The notes beneath the pieces are model-generated. The model did not search any database and was not told where the DNA came from. It saw only the letters and a program-made list of their open reading frames with translations. DNA of 20,332 nucleotides from a virus. Below, piece after piece: positions 14,400 to 20,332 of this stretch. The number at the start of each line of letters is the position of its first letter. The stretch's first letter is position 1. The position numbers were made by a program, and so were the translations under genes. The stretch is from positions 1 through 20,332 of IMG/VR virus record IMGVR_UViG_3300031784_000243. One strand, written 5' to 3'.

Positions 14400-16853
14400 A
14401 TTCCAGACCTTGAGATCTCCAAACTGCCCGTGCTGGCTGCTGCCAGCCTGCAGGCGACGGACCCCCTGGCGGTAGCGGACCTTTCCGCTTCTGAAACCAA
14501 GAAGATCACAGCGAAGGATCTGGTTCAGGCGGCGATGGCGATGGTGGCGCCGGGGTCGCTGCCTTCTGCTGCGATCAAATTCCCGCTGCCCTCCAACACG
14601 GTGGATGCGGCTGCCATTCAGGCGCTGGCGATCACCACCGGCAAGATCGCCCTTGACGCGATCACCTCCGCGCAGATTGCCCCCAACGCAGTCACTGCCA
14701 GCGAGCTGGCTGACCTGTCGGTGGACACGGCTGCCTTGGCCAACCTGGCAGTCACCGGCGACAAGATCGCCAACGACACAATTACTGCCGTTCAGATCGC
14801 CCCGAACGCCATTGGCTCCTCTGAGCTGGCGAACGGTGCGGTGGGCACGCCGGCCCTACTGGACGGTGCTGTCACCCAGGCCAAGTTGGCCACCGACAGC
14901 GTGGGTGCTGTCCAGATCCAGACCAACGCCATCACGGCAGCTGAATTAGCAGACGGTGCGGTGGATACCGCGGCCCTTGCCAACCTGGCAGTCACCGGCG
15001 ACAAGATCGCGGCGAACACAATTACTGCCGTTCAGATCGCCCCGGCGGCAATCACCGATGTAGAGCTGGCCGCCAACTCGGTTAGCACCGCAAAGGTTCA
15101 AGACAATGCGATCACAGCAGCCAAGATCGCTGACAACAGCATCGGCGCTCTACAGATTGCCCCCAACTCGATCACTGCCAGTGAGTTGGCTGATGGGTCT
15201 GTAGACACGCTGGCAGTCCACGACGCTGCTATCACCAACGCCAAGTTGGCAGGCGGCATCACTGGTGACAAGATCGTCAGCATTACCGGCGCCCAGATCA
15301 CAACCGACAGCATCACTGCGACGCAACTGGCGCCCAACGCGGTTACGGCAGTTGAGCTGGCGGACAACGCCGTCGATACTGCCGCGCTGCTCGACAAGGC
15401 AGTCACCACCAGCAAGATCGCCGACGACAGTGTTGGCGCCCTGCAGATCGCGCCCCACGCCATTACCGCCAGCGAATTGGCGAACGGCTCGGTGGACACA
15501 CTGGCAATCATTAATAGCGCGGTCACTGACGCCAAGCTGGCGACCGGCATCGACGGCGCCAAGTTCACCGATGACACGGTCACGGCTGCCAAGATCCCGG
15601 CAGCCAGCCTGGACCGGGGACTCAACAAGACCAGCGGCGCCATCGGTCACAGCAATGCCATCACCGCCGGCACCCGCAGCGGCATCACCTACGACGCCCA
15701 AGGCCATGTCACCGGCACGGCGCCACTGGTGCCCAGCGACCTGCCCCTGGGAACGGCAACGGATGTGGGTGCGCTCAGTGTGCCCACCACATCTGGCCTA
15801 GCCGTCAGCGGCACCGGAGCGCTGGGCCACAGCAATGTGGTGACCGCCGGCGCTAGCAGCGGCATCAGCTATGACGCGCACGGGCACATCACAGCGGTGA
15901 CCCCGCTGGTCGGCAGTGATCTGCCGTCTGCCACATCCACCACGCTGGGCGCGGTAAGCATCCCTGGACCGGCGCTATCGGTGAATGGCACGGGCCAGCT
16001 GAGCCACGGCATTAGCGGCGTTGCACCCGGCACCTACACCAAGCTCACGGTTGACGAGCGGGGGCACGCCACGGTTGGCGCGCTGATCACGGCTGCTGAT
16101 GTCCCCAGCCTGGACGCCAGCAAGATCACCAGCGGCACGCTGGATCCGTCACGCATTGCCGCCAAGAGCATCACCAACCAGATGCTGGCGGACTACAGCA
16201 TCGCCTACATCCAAGAGGCAACGCCCTCAGTCTCAGGACAACACGCGGGAACGCTGTGGCTCCAGGAGAGCACCGGTCAGCTGCGGATGTTCAACTCCAA
16301 CAGCTGGTTCCCTGTCGGCTTTGGACGACTGAGTGCGGAGAACCTGCGTTACTGCGGCACTTTCAATGCTGCTACGGGGCAGATCACGGGCGTCACGCAA
16401 TTTGGTACGACGGAAGGGTTCAAGATCGGCGACCCGCTACCAGCCGCCACGGATGCCAAGAGCGGCGTCTACTTCGTCTGCGCCACGCCCGGCAACGGCA
16501 CACCTGTCACAGCTGGTGTCACCTACGACAACGGCGACTGGGTTCTGTGCAACGGCGTTACCGCCGGCTGGGTGCGTGTTGACACGCTGAGTGGCGGTGG
16601 TGGTGGGGGGTCGTCGGCGAGCCACCTGGATGACTTGCTGGATGTGACGCTGACCGCAGCCTCGGCTGGTGACCAGCTGGTGTTCGGTGCTGGCGGACAG
16701 TGGATCAACAAGGCACCTGCCACCTCCAGCGCAACTGCTGCTGGTCTGGTGCAACTGGCCACGCAGGCTGAAGTAGATGCAGGCACTGACGCGCTGAAAG
16801 CGGTGACACCAAAGACTCTGCAGGATGCTGTTCTTTCGTGCGGCACTTTTTGA
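14400..16853 (+). CDS. Tail fibre / receptor-binding protein with extended repeats (ATT start)
   Basis: The 817-residue product would start at ATT. A start at the next GTG (14430) would remove ten residues (PDLEISKLPV, counted after the initiator), part of the 'ISxLPxLxxxxLxxxDxLxVxDxSxxETKKIT' opening common to phage fibres. Residues of about 80-405 are short degenerate units of the type NAITAAKIADNSIGALQIAP and SITASELADGSVDTLA. These likely form a trimeric beta or coiled shaft. The region from about 405 has repeated 'DAxGHxTxxxPLxxSDLP' segments, then TPSVSGQHAGTLWLQESTG, a Gly-rich linker (GGGGGGSS, about 732-739), and a C-terminus with GLVQLATQAEVDAGTDALKA, then VTPKTLQD, a fibre-type module. 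It probably binds the host surface. Confidence 0.85.
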   Translation: MPDLEISKLPVLAAASLQATDPLAVADLSASETKKITAKDLVQAAMAMVAPGSLPSAAIKFPLPSNTVDAAAIQALAITTGKIALDAITSAQIAPNAVTASELADLSVDTAALANLAVTGDKIANDTITAVQIAPNAIGSSELANGAVGTPALLDGAVTQAKLATDSVGAVQIQTNAITAAELADGAVDTAALANLAVTGDKIAANTITAVQIAPAAITDVELAANSVSTAKVQDNAITAAKIADNSIGALQIAPNSITASELADGSVDTLAVHDAAITNAKLAGGITGDKIVSITGAQITTDSITATQLAPNAVTAVELADNAVDTAALLDKAVTTSKIADDSVGALQIAPHAITASELANGSVDTLAIINSAVTDAKLATGIDGAKFTDDTVTAAKIPAASLDRGLNKTSGAIGHSNAITAGTRSGITYDAQGHVTGTAPLVPSDLPLGTATDVGALSVPTTSGLAVSGTGALGHSNVVTAGASSGISYDAHGHITAVTPLVGSDLPSATSTTLGAVSIPGPALSVNGTGQLSHGISGVAPGTYTKLTVDERGHATVGALITAADVPSLDASKITSGTLDPSRIAAKSITNQMLADYSIAYIQEATPSVSGQHAGTLWLQESTGQLRMFNSNSWFPVGFGRLSAENLRYCGTFNAATGQITGVTQFGTTEGFKIGDPLPAATDAKSGVYFVCATPGNGTPVTAGVTYDNGDWVLCNGVTAGWVRVDTLSGGGGGGSSASHLDDLLDVTLTAASAGDQLVFGAGGQWINKAPATSSATAAGLVQLATQAEVDAGTDALKAVTPKTLQDAVLSCGTF
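14739..15043 (+). repeat. Internal direct repeat with 240-base period in the fibre shaft
   Basis: Bases 14739-14770 and 14979-15010 are identical over 32 bases. After a short divergent stretch, the 28 bases beginning ACACAATTACTG (14776-14803 and 15016-15043) also match. The offset is 240 bases, exactly 80 codons, so the shaft grew by in-frame duplication or could expand or contract by recombination. Confidence 0.8.
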
Positions 16854-16861
16854 GCCCCACC

Positions 16862-16867
16862 TAGATT
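16862..16867 (+). promoter_or_regulatory. -10-like TAGATT box before the second fibre gene
   Basis: TAGATT lies eight bases after the stop of the first fibre gene and 47 bases before the GTG start. It is the weakest of the recurring boxes because the leader is longer and lacks the AACGC/CAGCGTGA continuation. Confidence 0.3.
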
Positions 16868-16901
16868 GGTTGCAGCCCGGAATGGGCCTGTAACTCAGCC
16901 T

Positions 16902-16909
16902 GGGGAGGT
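16902..16909 (+). promoter_or_regulatory. Strong ribosome binding site GGGGAGGT before a GTG start
   Basis: GGGGAGGT lies five bases before GTG 16915. It fixes that GTG as the start. It is one of the strongest Shine-Dalgarno matches in the window. Confidence 0.75.
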
Positions 16910-16914
16910 CACCC

Positions 16915-18525
16915 GTGTCCATCAAACTGCGTTTGAAGCACAGCGCCACTGCCAATAAGGCACCGCTGCCTGGCGATCTGGTCGAGGGTGAGCTGGCACT
17001 GAACATCAACGCTGCCAGCCCTGCGGCATACATCAAGGACAGCACCGGCGCTGTTGTGAAGCTGGCGGGCGCGGGTGCAGTTACTGCAACTGCAAGTGAA
17101 ACTGTCAGTGGTGTCGTCGAGCTGGCTACAGCGGCTGAGACCACCGGCGGCACCGACAACACCCGCGCCGTCCACCCGGCTGGCTTGAAGGTTGAGCTGG
17201 ACAAGAAGGCACCACTAGCCAGCCCGGCACTGACCGGGGCACCGACGGCACCTACGGCAGCGGCGGGCACCAATACGACGCAGCTGGCCACGACAGCGTT
17301 CGTCCACGCAGCGACACCCAACGCCAGCGCGACTGTGCCTGGCCTGGCGCAGTTGGCGGATGCAACTGCGATCACGGCTGGTACGGCTGGTCGAGTGGTG
17401 GATGCTGCTCAGCTGAAGGCGGTCAGCGACGCTGACGATTGGTCCCGCACCGGCACCACACTGTCGCCAAAGACTGCTGGCGATGTGGTCAACATCTCTG
17501 CAGGGACTGCAGCGCTGCCTGGCCTGGCGGTGGTGGGTGACGCTGGCACTGGCCTGTCCTCACCGGGCCCAGGGCAATTAGCCATCAGCAGTAATGGGAC
17601 TGGAAGGTTGTTTGTTGATGCGAATGGAAGGCTAGGTGTTGGCGTAGCCTCTCCTGGATTCGCTCTAGACGTAGCCGGCACCATAAGGAGTTCTTCCACA
17701 CTTAAGGTTGATAGCACGACTCAATTTAGGCTACTGGAGTTCCTGAATAGTGGCACAAGATTAGGCTTTGTCGTATTTGATAGTGTTAATAATGCGCTAG
17801 GGTTTAACGCAGAAAGTGCAGGTGCTTATCAAGTATTCAACACAGGAGGCTCCGAACGCCTGCGCATCACCTCGGCAGGGCTCGTCGGGATTGGCACAAC
17901 GAGCCCTGGGTTCCCTCTTGATGTAGTTGGTACCATCGGCACCACTCCAGCATTAGCCAACTCTGGGTCCCTTTTGCTCTCAGGAAACTCAGGAGCTGCG
18001 GCGGGTTGCACAATCGAATCTTCGTTTACAAGCGGTGGCTATGGTCCGCTGTTGTTCAAAGTAAACAATGGTGAGGCCGCCCGCATCGACTCCAGCGGCA
18101 GGCGCTTATTAGTTGGAACGTCTACGACTTCCAGCGTTACTACTCTGCTTTTGCAGGGTAACTCCAGTGGCGGTTCTGAAGCCGCAATTCTTCGGCTTGC
18201 TCGTGGTGCATCTGCTCCTGCTGATGGAACGAGCTTAGGAGCTATTTCTTTCCAAGATTCCGGGCATGTAGGCGCTGCTGCCGTTCTTGCCGCACGAGAT
18301 GGTGGCACGTGGACATCCGGCAGTAGCCAACCAACGCGCCTGGTGTTCTCCACTACTGCCGATGGGGCGGGTTCTCCGACGGAGCGGATGAGGATCAAGA
18401 GCACTGGCACGATTAACTTTTCCACCGTTGCGACCTATGCCGACAACACTGCTGCCAAGGCTGGCGGCCTTGTCGCTGGTGACATCTACCGCAAGGCTGA
18501 TGGCACCCTGATGATTGCCTTCTAA
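16915..18525 (+). CDS. Second tail fibre protein with mosaic distal part
   Basis: This 536-residue protein opens with IKLRLKHSATANKAPLPGDL and then VEGELALNIN, a virion-attachment start known in many phage fibres. At about residues 97-131 is a classic fibre module (ASPALTGAPTAP followed by TTQLATTAFV). From about 220 there are two copies of 'GxGRLFVDANGRLGVGxxSPGxxLDVxGTI' (SERLRITSAGLVGIGTTSPG in the second), then related partial copies (ARIDSSGRRLLVGT, ERMRIKSTGTINFS). The last part, VATYADNTAAKAGGLVAGDI then YRKADGTLMIAF, is a conserved C-terminal end in some phage fibres. GC content is about 73% at 17221-17280 but about 38% at 17761-17820, so the distal adhesin is probably a recent acquisition. 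No S74-type self-cleaving chaperone domain is seen. Confidence 0.82.
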   Translation: MSIKLRLKHSATANKAPLPGDLVEGELALNINAASPAAYIKDSTGAVVKLAGAGAVTATASETVSGVVELATAAETTGGTDNTRAVHPAGLKVELDKKAPLASPALTGAPTAPTAAAGTNTTQLATTAFVHAATPNASATVPGLAQLADATAITAGTAGRVVDAAQLKAVSDADDWSRTGTTLSPKTAGDVVNISAGTAALPGLAVVGDAGTGLSSPGPGQLAISSNGTGRLFVDANGRLGVGVASPGFALDVAGTIRSSSTLKVDSTTQFRLLEFLNSGTRLGFVVFDSVNNALGFNAESAGAYQVFNTGGSERLRITSAGLVGIGTTSPGFPLDVVGTIGTTPALANSGSLLLSGNSGAAAGCTIESSFTSGGYGPLLFKVNNGEAARIDSSGRRLLVGTSTTSSVTTLLLQGNSSGGSEAAILRLARGASAPADGTSLGAISFQDSGHVGAAAVLAARDGGTWTSGSSQPTRLVFSTTADGAGSPTERMRIKSTGTINFSTVATYADNTAAKAGGLVAGDIYRKADGTLMIAF

Positions 18526-18535
18526 CCTTTACCCT

Positions 18536-18575
18536 TTCACTCACACACACAACAACAACAACGACAACGAAAACC
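18536..18575 (+). promoter_or_regulatory. C/A-rich unstructured leader with CA and CAA runs
   Basis: The 50 bases between the fibre stop and ATG 18576 contain CACACACACA, then CAACAACAACAACG, and almost no G or T near the start codon. No Shine-Dalgarno sequence is present. Such a leader would be free of secondary structure and could allow ribosomes to start without it. No terminator separates it from the fibre gene. Confidence 0.4.
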
Positions 18576-18875
18576 ATGACCATCACTAACACCTGGGCCA
18601 TCGCTGATCTTTCTCGCAACGTGGCTGACGGCAAGATCACCACGATTCATTGGACCCTTTCGTCCACTGATGGCACGTACCAGGCCGGCTGCTACGGCAG
18701 CATCGGTGTCGATGGTGATGTGACCGTCGCCTACAAGGATCTCACCGCTGACACCGTGATCGGCTGGGTGAAGGACCACTTCGGCACTGAGAAGGTGACC
18801 GAGCTGGAGCAGGCCATGGCCGATCAACTCGAACAGCAGCGGGCACCCAAGACTGCTGCAGGGGTGCCCTGGTGA
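18576..18875 (+). CDS. Small conserved phage protein of the GVPW-ending type (DUF7936-like)
   Basis: This 99-residue protein has the layout TWAIADLSRNVADGKITTIH and then W, followed by YGSIGVDGDVTVAYKDLTAD and VIGWVKDHFG, the acidic helix VTELEQAMADQLEQQ and the end PKTAAGVPW. I recognise this architecture from proteins common in cyanophages, where it often lies near tail fibres. I believe the family is catalogued as DUF7936, but I could not verify that. Function is unknown, and a structural or fibre-associated role would fit the location. The TGA stop abuts the stop of the opposing gene with no gap. Confidence 0.78.
   Translation: MTITNTWAIADLSRNVADGKITTIHWTLSSTDGTYQAGCYGSIGVDGDVTVAYKDLTADTVIGWVKDHFGTEKVTELEQAMADQLEQQRAPKTAAGVPW
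18841..18869. terminator. Possible hairpin at the convergent junction
   Basis: GGGCACCC (18841-18848) pairs with GGGTGCCC (18862-18869) over a 13-base loop inside the end of the GVPW gene. No T-run follows on either strand, so it may only be a weak or bidirectional attenuator. It is the only hairpin I see at this junction. Confidence 0.3.
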
Positions 18876-19223
18876 TCAGGTGATCATCTTGGTGTTGGCG
18901 GCTGGATCCTCGTCGTCCTGAAAAACCTCAGGCCCGAATCCCGTTGCCAGCACCTCTTGTGAAAGGCTGGGCGACTTATCTTGAATAGCGCCAGCCTTAT
19001 TAAAGGCACGCTGCTGATCAGCTGCCTCAATGCTGGCAATCCAGCTGTCGAAGCTATCCCGCGAGGCAACGCCCTTGGGTAGCTTCAGCCACCTGCGCAG
19101 CGCCTTCACGTCACGGAAGAACATGCTCCCTGGGCTGGAGTAGGCGATGTAGAACCTGCCCGATGCGTCAAGGCCGGTCTCAACGGATTGGTACTGGCTG
19201 AGGTGGATTTTTTCCCTCTTCAT
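18876..19223 (-). CDS. Hypothetical protein of the minus-strand accessory cluster
   Basis: The 115-residue product starts at ATG 19223, chosen because the stop of the 47-residue gene upstream overlaps it as ATGA. A GTG at 19238 would add only five residues. The protein begins KREKIHLSQYQSVETGLDAS and contains YIAYSSPGSMFFRDVKALRR then WLKLPKGV, suggesting a small alpha/beta fold with a basic helix. The second half is helical and acidic, ending in DDEDPAANTKMIT. I do not recognise the family. It faces the end of the tail operon and is the last gene of its own transcript. Confidence 0.65.
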   Translation of the reverse strand: MKREKIHLSQYQSVETGLDASGRFYIAYSSPGSMFFRDVKALRRWLKLPKGVASRDSFDSWIASIEAADQQRAFNKAGAIQDKSPSLSQEVLATGFGPEVFQDDEDPAANTKMIT

Positions 19224-19363
19224 GGCCACCGCCAGCACGAGATGTCGATCCCGTTCTCTTGAGCCCAGCGACTGAAGCGTTCAATGCTGGTGAAGGTCAG
19301 ACAACGCACCTCAGCCGGGACTTCTGGGGGCGGCTGGGTGATGGGTGGGCAGTAGGTGATCAT
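19220..19363 (-). CDS. Small hypothetical protein of 47 residues
   Basis: The frame reads MITYCPPITQPPPEVPAEVR, CLTFTSIERFSRWAQENGI and ends DISCWRWP before TGA. It is supported by an ATGA overlap with the next gene, tight packing within the cluster, and an AGGAC ribosome-binding-like sequence shortly upstream. The C-terminal half looks amphipathic with Trp and Cys residues. It would be missed by length-filtered gene finding. Function is unknown. Confidence 0.5.
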   Translation of the reverse strand: MITYCPPITQPPPEVPAEVRCLTFTSIERFSRWAQENGIDISCWRWP

Positions 19364-19411
19364 TCGCAAGTCCTAATTTGGCAAAAGTTAGAAGTTGGCT
19401 AGTGGGTCTGA

Positions 19412-19603
19412 CTAAGGGAGCAGCGGTGAACTATCCGGAAATCCCGGAGGGTTGACCAGCCCGCAACGGCCCCAGTAACCGCGTTGTGATTTGGGGTCTT
19501 CCCAAGGCAAGGCTGCGGGGTAACGCGTCTCCGCGTTGGCCCAGCGGAAATTACCGATCTTGCCCGCGTGGCTACATATGTAGATGAAAGGCAACTCAGA
19601 CAT
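19412..19603 (-). CDS. Small hypothetical protein (63 residues)
   Basis: From ATG 19603 the product begins MSELPFIYICSHAGKIGNFR and includes AETRYPAALPWEDPKSQRGY, then WGRCGLVNPPGFPDSSP. The many Trp, Pro and aromatic residues suggest a compact protein rather than a random frame. A GTG at 19642 would add thirteen residues that lack this character. The MSEL opening also occurs in the gene at 19934. I do not recognise a family and cannot assign a role. Confidence 0.55.
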   Translation of the reverse strand: MSELPFIYICSHAGKIGNFRWANAETRYPAALPWEDPKSQRGYWGRCGLVNPPGFPDSSPLLP

Positions 19604-19718
19604 AGAAATTGATTGGGCCAATGAGGTTAGGCGACGGGACACAGAACAGGCTTAATGTTTATCAACGCGAACAACACTTGGGTTAATGCGTGCGATGCTG
19701 AACAACTAGAGGGTCTGA

Positions 19719-19934
19719 CTACTGGGCTTCAAGCTCGGCGGCGATGGCGAGTAAGTCGTCCGCGTCGCACTGCCATATGTCGTGGCCAGGATGCCTTTGC
19801 GTCTGGGCTACAGCAGCACGAAGGGCGGCAGCAATGGAGTTGAACTGGGGGCCAGGCACGCCGTCTTCCACCCAATCAAACTTGCTGTTGAAGGCGTGAA
19901 ACACTGCCTTAGCAGCGGGTGAAAGTTCAGACAT
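19719..19934 (-). CDS. Small helical protein of a cyanophage-like family
   Basis: The 71-residue product begins MSELSPAAKAVFHAFNSKFD and continues to SIAAALRAAVAQTQR, ending in DLLAIAAELEAQ. The pattern 'LSPAAQAVLDAF ... IAAALRAA ... LLAIAAELE' is familiar to me from small proteins encoded by cyanobacteria and their phages, function unknown. It is preceded by a 14-base spacer after the stop of the 19949-20203 gene, so both are probably co-transcribed. Confidence 0.65.
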   Translation of the reverse strand: MSELSPAAKAVFHAFNSKFDWVEDGVPGPQFNSIAAALRAAVAQTQRHPGHDIWQCDADDLLAIAAELEAQ

Positions 19935-19948
19935 AGGAGTGAGGTGGA

Positions 19949-20203
19949 CTAGGAGGGGTCGTAAGTAGCGGCAAAGATGTCTGGCTTGCAGGGGTAAAAC
20001 TCTCCCTTAACCCCGCGAATAATCCAGTCGCCGGGGTTGGCTCGATGCCTCCCCTCAAGGGTTTCGATCAGCAGAAACTCGCCAATCGCACTGGCCTCTC
20101 CTCCTTGGTCAACGATCCATTTAATCAGCCCTGCCGCAGAAGATGCACTTCCAGTGTGCTCGCGGGCTTCAATCTGAACGGGCTTTTTGGTGAAGTAGGG
20201 CAT
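19949..20203 (-). CDS. Small conserved phage protein with PGDWIIRGVKGEFYPCKPDIF motif region
   Basis: This 84-residue protein begins MPYFTKKPVQIEAREHTGS. Its most characteristic stretch, ANPGDWIIRGVKGEFYPCKP then DIFAATY, is conserved in many phage and prophage accessory proteins of otherwise unknown role. The middle is a helix (AAGLIKWIVDQGGEAS) followed by a beta strand (FLLIETLEG). The stop is followed after 14 bases by the next ATG, and its own ATG follows the previous stop by 14 bases, which marks tight operon packing. Confidence 0.75.
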   Translation of the reverse strand: MPYFTKKPVQIEAREHTGSASSAAGLIKWIVDQGGEASAIGEFLLIETLEGRHRANPGDWIIRGVKGEFYPCKPDIFAATYDPS

Positions 20204-20217
20204 GGTAGTGATGTTGA

Positions 20218-20331
20218 CTAAGAGGGCAGAGATTCGAGCGCCTGCTTAATCGTTTCAAGGTCTTGGTGAAACTCTCTGGTGTCATCAGCTCCAGTGGCGA
20301 TGGCATAGAGAGCACCCAACGCCTGCTCCTT
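20218..20331 (-). CDS. C-terminal end of a small accessory protein (partial)
   Basis: The frame enters from the right edge and gives 37 residues, KEQALGALYAIATGADDTRE onward to KQALESLPS and TAG. The helical, charged sequence resembles small phage accessory proteins with an N-terminal part beyond the window. It is followed after a 14-base spacer by the next gene, as part of the same operon. Confidence 0.55.
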   Translation of the reverse strand, partial: KEQALGALYAIATGADDTREFHQDLETIKQALESLPS

Positions 20332-20332
20332 C

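Noticed and set aside
14640-15620. CRISPR-like or satellite array
   Set aside because: The repeats are degenerate, in frame, and translate to fibre-shaft units. There are no uniform spacers.
16915-18525. Diversity-generating retroelement target in the second fibre
   Set aside because: No reverse transcriptase, no template repeat and no adenine-specific variable region pair are visible in the window. The composition shift is better explained by recombination.
19655-19843. Plus-strand frame of 62 codons in the accessory cluster
   Set aside because: It overlaps the better supported minus-strand gene at 19719-19934, and its protein (RRRWRVSRPRRTAICRGQ) looks like a shadow.
1-20332. tRNA genes, integration sites or insertion sequences
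   Set aside because: I looked for cloverleaf-type segments, transposase motifs and terminal inverted repeats by eye and saw none. The HNH gene is the only mobile-type element found.

Overview
The window is the tail-morphogenesis and host-recognition part of a long-tailed (siphovirus-type) double-stranded DNA phage or prophage, plus the start of an accessory cluster on the opposite strand. The gene order is that of lambda-like tails: tail completion, tail terminator, tail tube, frameshifted chaperone, tape measure, tail tip, fibres. No integrase, lysis, replication or host gene is visible, so the window does not say whether the element is temperate. Most coding DNA is GC-rich. A small protein ending in GVPW (18576-18875) and several minus-strand proteins resemble families I associate with cyanophages. 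A Synechococcus- or Cyanobium-like host is my best guess, but it is an inference.

Plus strand 1-8170: the 3' end of a head-tail gene (3-122) is followed by a gp10-like tail-completion protein (122-577), a tail terminator (574-1008), the main tail-tube protein (1084-2175, apparently with an ATA start), a chaperone pair in the gpG/gpGT arrangement (2267-2632, extended in the +1 frame to 2795), a 1595-residue tape measure (2850-7637) carrying an internal NlpC/P60 peptidase, and a minor tail protein (7637-8170). Two GC-rich hairpin-plus-T-run terminators (2199-2221 and 2780-2806) each precede a -10-like box. The tube gene, the chaperone and the tape measure therefore look like separate transcription units.

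Minus strand 8126-8686: a free-standing HNH homing endonuclease with an AP2-like C-terminus. It has its own TATAAT box and overlaps the 3' end of the minor tail gene.

Plus strand 8731-18875: an NlpC/P60-like gpK protein that seems to lack the catalytic His (8731-9111), a very large gpI/gpJ-like tail-tip protein (9027-12608), a small minor tail protein (12608-13012), two further proteins with the tail-tube motif (13042-13488 and 13488-14363), a repeat-rich fibre apparently starting with ATT (14400-16853), a second, compositionally mosaic fibre (16915-18525) and the GVPW protein (18576-18875).

Minus strand 18876-20332: six small, tightly packed genes, one partial and one of only 47 residues. 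They converge on the tail operon with no gap between the two stop codons. Their roles are unknown.

The most notable points are the two probable non-AUG/GUG/UUG starts (ATA and ATT), a probable +1 rather than -1 frameshift in the chaperone gene, three tube-fold paralogues in one module, an apparent transfer of peptidase function from the gpK-like protein to the tape measure, and a TAGACT box recurring at gene junctions. None of these needs a new biological system. The window is mainly a phage tail module with unusual expression signals.
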